Source of the DNA: an uncultured Porphyromonadaceae bacterium
Lineage (GTDB): Bacteria; Bacteroidota; Bacteroidia; Bacteroidales; Muribaculaceae
Assembly (NCBI GenBank): GCA_947174225.1
Contig: CAMWIF010000044.1
Span: forward strand, 1-11,088
Length of the DNA stretch: 11,088 nucleotides
Direction of reading: 5' to 3'
Below, piece by piece: positions 6,955 through 11,088 of the stretch. The stretch's first letter is position 1; each line of letters opens with the position of its first letter. Below the pieces are notes generated by a model. It saw only the letters and a program-made list of their open reading frames with translations, ran no database searches and had not been told where the DNA came from. The position numbers and the translations under genes were made by a program.

Positions 6955-8436
6955 ATGGCAAAAACTGTTAAGCTGACAGCCACCGACGGCACCCCGGTTG
7001 AGTTTGTAGACGAAGTGATTGGTAGCGGCGCGATGAAGGATGTCTACTTCAGTCCCGACAAGAGCTATGTGGTAGGTTTCTTCCGCCAGCCGCAGGATGC
7101 CAATGCCAAAGACCGTCTCCAGAACATAGTCGGTAAATATCGTGAACGTATATTCGGACAAGTCGGTGGGGAGTATTGGGAAAACCTCTTCTGCTGGCCT
7201 ACTAAACTTGTGGAATGGAACGGTAAGTTGGGCATTGTGTGTCCGGCTTACCAAAAGCATTTCTTCTTCAAAGACGGAATGTTTAAAGGTAAGGAGAAGG
7301 AGGGTAAATGGTTTGCTTCCGCAAAGTTGCGTAACAAGTTCTTAAAGCCTGAGCAGAAAGGAACGTGGCTCACGCATTATCATATGTGCCTTCAGATAGC
7401 ACGTGCGGTGAGACGACTTCACGCTGCCGGACTTGCCCATTCCGACCTCTCCTATAAGAATGTGCTTGTAGACCCCGAGAGTGGACGTGCCACAATCATA
7501 GACTGCGACGGTCTTGTGGTGCCGGGCAAATATCCTCCCGATGTGGTGGGTACTCCCGATTTCATAGCTCCTGAAGTGTTGCAGACACGTTCTCTGAAAG
7601 TAGGCGACCCGAATAAAAAACTTCCGAGCATACAGACCGACCGCCACGCCTTGGCAGTCCTGATATATATGTATCTCCTCAACCGTCATCCTCTGCGTGG
7701 TGGAAAGGTCAACGATCTTGACCCCTCACGCGACGAGGAACTGTCGATGGGGGAGAAAGCTCTGTTTATAGAGCATCCCACCGATAAGAGCAACCGTCCC
7801 AAAACGGCTAATATGGCTCCCTCCGAGCTTCCTCAAGGAGATGTGGTGAAACGTCCGTACACGATATGTGGACCTTATCTGAAGGAGTTATTTGACCGTG
7901 CTTTCATAGATGGGCTTCACGACCCCTCAAAGCGTCCTACAGCCGACGAATGGGAGTTGGCTCTTGTGAAGACCACCGACCTTATGCAGCCCTGTAAGAA
8001 TCCCGATTGTGAGGCACATTGGTTTGTGTTTGACAATACCACAAAGCCGAAGTGTCCTTTCTGCGGCACCGAGTATAAGGGTCAGCTTCCGGTGCTTAAT
8101 CTTTATTACTCACCCTCCAAAGGGCGGTTCCTTCCGGAAAACTACCGTTTGATGGTCTATGATAAGCAGTCGCTCTATATGTGGCACGTCAATCGGTTTG
8201 TGACTCCCAACGAGCGCACTAAGCCGGAGGATAAGAAGCCCGTGGGTGATTTTCATTTCCACAACGGCAAATGGATACTCATCAACCGCCGTCTGCCCGA
8301 TATGTGGGATGTCACCGAGCCAACGAAGCGTCAGATAAAAGTAGGGAAGTACGTAGAGCTTACCGAGGGACGTAAGATTCTTCTATCGGGAGCCGATGGG
8401 GGACGCTTGATAGTGGTACAGCTTGTGAATAATTAG
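6955..8436 (+). CDS. Ter-associated Ser/Thr kinase-like protein with zinc ribbon
   Basis: A 493-residue protein. Residues 15-340 form a protein kinase domain: glycine-rich loop GSGAMKDVY (23-31), catalytic loop HSDLSYKNVL with D164 and N169 (162-171), metal motif IIDCDG with D183 in place of DFG (181-186), GTPDFIAPEV (199-208) and a late Arg-containing KRPTADEW (326-333). The usual beta-3 lysine is not seen: the strand reads YVVGFF (38-43). K28 in the loop may replace it, as in WNK kinases. A zinc ribbon follows (C347, C352, C367, C370). Residues 380-493 are beta-rich, possibly a diverged FHA-like domain (GKYVELTEGRKILLSG), though that is uncertain. It is the third member of the TerY-P triad and probably opposes the adjacent PP2C. 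The start at 6955 is the only sensible one, because the nearest upstream ATG meets a stop after one codon. Confidence 0.9.
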   Translation: MAKTVKLTATDGTPVEFVDEVIGSGAMKDVYFSPDKSYVVGFFRQPQDANAKDRLQNIVGKYRERIFGQVGGEYWENLFCWPTKLVEWNGKLGIVCPAYQKHFFFKDGMFKGKEKEGKWFASAKLRNKFLKPEQKGTWLTHYHMCLQIARAVRRLHAAGLAHSDLSYKNVLVDPESGRATIIDCDGLVVPGKYPPDVVGTPDFIAPEVLQTRSLKVGDPNKKLPSIQTDRHALAVLIYMYLLNRHPLRGGKVNDLDPSRDEELSMGEKALFIEHPTDKSNRPKTANMAPSELPQGDVVKRPYTICGPYLKELFDRAFIDGLHDPSKRPTADEWELALVKTTDLMQPCKNPDCEAHWFVFDNTTKPKCPFCGTEYKGQLPVLNLYYSPSKGRFLPENYRLMVYDKQSLYMWHVNRFVTPNERTKPEDKKPVGDFHFHNGKWILINRRLPDMWDVTEPTKRQIKVGKYVELTEGRKILLSGADGGRLIVVQLVNN

Positions 8437-8545
8437 TTAATAGTTAGCAGCTAATAGCCGGAAGCTTAAAGGATAATTAGGGGTAGGTGGAATTAATTGT
8501 TAGGGAGTAAGGAATTGAAGAGAATAAATTAAATAATAATTTCAA
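8437..8545 (+). other. AT-rich spacer before the P-type ATPase
   Basis: This 109-base spacer is rich in TTA/TAA words and is longer than any gap within 2408-8436. It contains an 11-base inverted repeat TTAGCAGCTAA (8444-8454) with a one-base centre, too tight for a strong RNA hairpin. I saw no T-run terminator and no good TAnnTTTG box. The ATPase could be read through from the operon or have its own weak promoter here. Confidence 0.4.
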
Positions 8546-11088
8546 ATGTCTGATCAACATCATTACACGGGCTTGACCGATGCGGAAGTGTCGAAGAGTC
8601 GTGAACAGTATGGAGTCAACATTTTGACTCCACCTGAGAAGGATCCGCTGTGGAAACGGTTCCTTGAGAAGTTTAGTGATCCCCTTATCATTATCCTTAT
8701 GATTGCGGGTGTGCTCTCTATTGGTATCTCTTGCTATGAGTACTGGGGGCTTAAAGAGGGTGCGGGAGTGTTCTTTGAGCCTCTCGGAATCTTCATTGCT
8801 ATCCTCTTGGCTACAGGTCTTGCCTTTATTTTCGAGCTTAAGGCAGACAAGGAGTTTGCCCTGCTCAATCAGGTGAACGACGATGAGCCGGTGCAGGTAA
8901 TCCGTAATAGCAATGCTATGCAGGTGCCTAAGAAGGACGTTGTGGTAGGCGACATCGTGATTCTCAATACAGGTGAGGAGGTCCCTGCCGACGGTGAGCT
9001 TCTTGAGGCTGTTTCTCTGAATATCGACGAGTCTACTCTTACAGGTGAGCCTATAGCACATAAGACCACTGATCCTGCCCAGTTTGACAAGGAGGCAACT
9101 TTCCCCTCCAATCACGCTATGCGTGGCACAAAGGTGATGGAGGGTCACGGTATAATGAAGGTGCTCGCTGTGGGCGACAAGACTGAGAACGGTAAGGTAT
9201 TTGAGGCTGCCCAGATTGACGACAGCGTGAAGACACCTCTTAACGAGCAGCTTGACGGACTTGGCGATCTCATCACTAAGATCTCCTACGCATTCGCAGC
9301 TCTTATCGTGGTGGGTAGGCTTATTATGTATTTCGTTAATTCTCCCTTTGAATGGGTGTCATTCATCGCTTATCTACTTCAGACGCTTATGATTGCCGTT
9401 ACCCTCGTGGTTGTGGCTGTGCCTGAGGGTCTGCCGATGGCTGTTACGCTCTCGTTGGCTTACTCTATGCGTCGTATGCTCAAGACTAATAATCTTGTGC
9501 GTAAGATGCACGCCTGTGAGACTATGGGTGCCACCACTGTTATCTGTACGGATAAAACCGGTACGCTTACCCAGAACCAGATGCAGATTTATAAGACCAA
9601 TTTCTTCGGTAATCCTTCCAACGAGGTGCTTTATGAGGGAATAGCGGTCAATTCTACTGCCCAGCTTGACCTCTCCGGTGATAAGCCTCAGGTACTTGGT
9701 AATCCCACAGAGGGTGCGCTTCTCCTTTGGCTTCGCGAGCGTGGTGCTGACTATACGAAACTGCGCGAACAAGTGGGTCGTCTTGAGGAACTCCCCTTCA
9801 CTACTGAGCGTAAATATATGGCTTCCGTGGTGAAGTCTGCTACCGGCAAGAATATCCTTTACGTTAAGGGTGCGCCTGAAATTATCTTCGGAATGTGTAA
9901 GAACACAGCCGGTGTCACCAAGAAGGAGATTGATGCGCAGTTACTTGAATATCAGAATATGGCTATGCGTACTCTCGGGTTCGCTTATCAGGAGGTTCAG
10001 CCCGGCGACGTTACCATAAAGGATGGCAAGGTGGCTGCTGAAAATCTTACCTTCCTCGGTATCGTAGCTATTTCCGACCCTGTGCGTGCCGATGTTCCCG
10101 ATGCTGTTAGAGAGGTTCTCAACGCCGGAATCAAGGTTAAGATTGTAACCGGTGACACTCCCGGCACTGCTAAGGAGATTGGCCGTCAGGTTGGCATCTG
10201 GGACGATAAGATAGATGGCGACCGCAACATCATCACGGGTGTAGAATTTGAAGCTCTCTCCGACGATGAGCTTAAGAAACGTGTAGGCGACTTGAAGATT
10301 ATCGCCCGTGCCCGTCCGATGGATAAGAAACGCCTTGTGGAGACCCTGCAAGGTAACAATGAGGTCGTGGCTGTTACCGGTGACGGTACCAACGACGCTC
10401 CGGCTCTTAAAGCTGCTCACGTAGGACTTTCGATGGGTGACGGCACATCTGTGGCTAAAGAGGCATCCGACATTACCATTGTCGATAACTCCTTCTCCTC
10501 AATAGGTCGTGCTGTGATGTGGGGTCGCTCACTCTTCCAGAACATCCAGCGTTTCATCCTCTTCCAGATGACGGTGAACGTTGCAGCTTGTTTCATTGTG
10601 CTTGCCGGTGCGTTTATGGGTACCGAGTCACCGCTTACAGTTACTCAGATGCTTTGGGTGAACCTAATTATGGATACCTTCGCCGCTATGGCGCTCGCTT
10701 CTCTGCCACCATCTGCATCCGTTATGAAGGATAAACCCCGTTCTCGTGAGGCATTCATCATTAATAAACCGATGTGGCAGTCGATTGTCGGTGTCGGTGG
10801 CATATTCTTCCTGCTTCTGTTAGGCATACTCTACATCTTCGAGCACTATACCGTCAACTCTATGACTGAGATATTCTCATTCATACCTCAGACAGTTGAT
10901 TCCGCTAATCCGGCGTTGACACCCTATGAGTTGTCTATGTTCTTTACATTGTTCGTGTTCTTGCAGTTCTGGAATATGTTCAATACACGTGCATTTGAGA
11001 CAGGCAAATCGGCTTTCCACTTCAAGAATTGTGGAGGCTTCGTACTCATAGCCTTCTTCATTCTTGTAGGCCAAATACTGATTGTGAC
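8546..11088 (+). CDS. PMCA-type Ca2+-translocating P-type ATPase (3' end outside window)
   Basis: The reading frame is open from ATG 8546 to the window edge: 847 codons, near the full length of bacterial PMCA-type pumps (roughly 850-900). It starts MSDQHHYTGLTDAEV, a typical cation-ATPase N-terminal segment. Further motifs are the actuator TGEP with E168, PEGLP in M4 (293-297), the phosphorylation site D336-KTGT, KGAPE with K441 for nucleotide binding, and TGDGTNDAPAL with D613 and D617. Ion-site candidates are E294 (M4), N678 (M5), and N706 and D710 (M6, WVNLIMDT); this N/D pair is the PMCA-like single-site pattern and argues for Ca2+. It should lie in the inner membrane and export Ca2+ using ATP. 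M7-M10 begin after about residue 750 and the last helix is probably cut by the edge. It reads in the same direction as the Ter genes. Confidence 0.93.
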   Translation, partial: MSDQHHYTGLTDAEVSKSREQYGVNILTPPEKDPLWKRFLEKFSDPLIIILMIAGVLSIGISCYEYWGLKEGAGVFFEPLGIFIAILLATGLAFIFELKADKEFALLNQVNDDEPVQVIRNSNAMQVPKKDVVVGDIVILNTGEEVPADGELLEAVSLNIDESTLTGEPIAHKTTDPAQFDKEATFPSNHAMRGTKVMEGHGIMKVLAVGDKTENGKVFEAAQIDDSVKTPLNEQLDGLGDLITKISYAFAALIVVGRLIMYFVNSPFEWVSFIAYLLQTLMIAVTLVVVAVPEGLPMAVTLSLAYSMRRMLKTNNLVRKMHACETMGATTVICTDKTGTLTQNQMQIYKTNFFGNPSNEVLYEGIAVNSTAQLDLSGDKPQVLGNPTEGALLLWLRERGADYTKLREQVGRLEELPFTTERKYMASVVKSATGKNILYVKGAPEIIFGMCKNTAGVTKKEIDAQLLEYQNMAMRTLGFAYQEVQPGDVTIKDGKVAAENLTFLGIVAISDPVRADVPDAVREVLNAGIKVKIVTGDTPGTAKEIGRQVGIWDDKIDGDRNIITGVEFEALSDDELKKRVGDLKIIARARPMDKKRLVETLQGNNEVVAVTGDGTNDAPALKAAHVGLSMGDGTSVAKEASDITIVDNSFSSIGRAVMWGRSLFQNIQRFILFQMTVNVAACFIVLAGAFMGTESPLTVTQMLWVNLIMDTFAAMALASLPPSASVMKDKPRSREAFIINKPMWQSIVGVGGIFFLLLLGILYIFEHYTVNSMTEIFSFIPQTVDSANPALTPYELSMFFTLFVFLQFWNMFNTRAFETGKSAFHFKNCGGFVLIAFFILVGQILIV

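Noticed and set aside
8515..8544. TTG (8515-8517) and TAATTTCA (8537-8544) as a promoter for the ATPase
   Set aside because: The spacing is right but the -7 box is imperfect, and the start of transcription would fall at or after the ATG at 8546.
8477..9772. Long antisense frames (223 and 132 residues) over the P-type ATPase
   Set aside because: The + frame is open throughout and contains all P-type ATPase motifs, so these are shadows.

Overview
The window looks like the chromosome of a gut-type Bacteroidota (Bacteroidales, perhaps Muribaculaceae). The evidence is two perfect TAnnTTTG -7 boxes upstream of genes, A-rich leaders without clear Shine-Dalgarno sequences, mid-range GC, and a GH115-type xylan alpha-glucuronidase gene. 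The family placement is inference. All genes read on the + strand and fill the window; no intergenic gap exceeds about 190 bases. I saw no RNA genes, CRISPR array, insertion sequence or phage gene.

Layout. (1) Bases 1-959 hold the 3' end of a GH115 alpha-glucuronidase gene whose C-terminal domain carries a 9-residue tandem repeat insert. (2) Bases 1049-2348 hold two TerD-family genes, each preceded by its own -7 box and separated by a probable intrinsic terminator. (3) Bases 2408-8436 are a tightly packed run, probably one operon: two short TerY-like von Willebrand A (vWA) proteins with matching polyproline tails, an AIM24-family protein, a third vWA protein with a C-terminal cysteine-rich TerY_C domain, a PP2C-type phosphatase with an N-terminal beta-rich extension, and a Ser/Thr kinase-like protein with a zinc ribbon. 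(4) From base 8546 to the window end, and continuing beyond it, is a PMCA-type calcium P-type ATPase.

How they may work together. TerY (vWA), PP2C phosphatase and kinase form the known 'TerY-P triad' of Ter stress systems. TerD proteins are Ca2+-binding, the vWA proteins have intact MIDAS metal sites, and the neighbouring ATPase is predicted to move Ca2+. The locus therefore reads as a metal- or Ca2+-linked phospho-signalling module with a bank of metal-binding adaptor proteins. What it senses and what it phosphorylates cannot be read from the sequence.

The most striking single observation is in the kinase. Its beta-3 lysine appears to be missing, while a lysine sits in the glycine-rich loop exactly where eukaryotic WNK kinases place theirs (G-S-G-A-M-K-D-V-Y). 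Other points of interest are the paired PPPPPEVN tails on the two small vWA proteins, the beta-sandwich-like domain on the phosphatase, and a 68-base nearly identical tract shared by the two terD genes.
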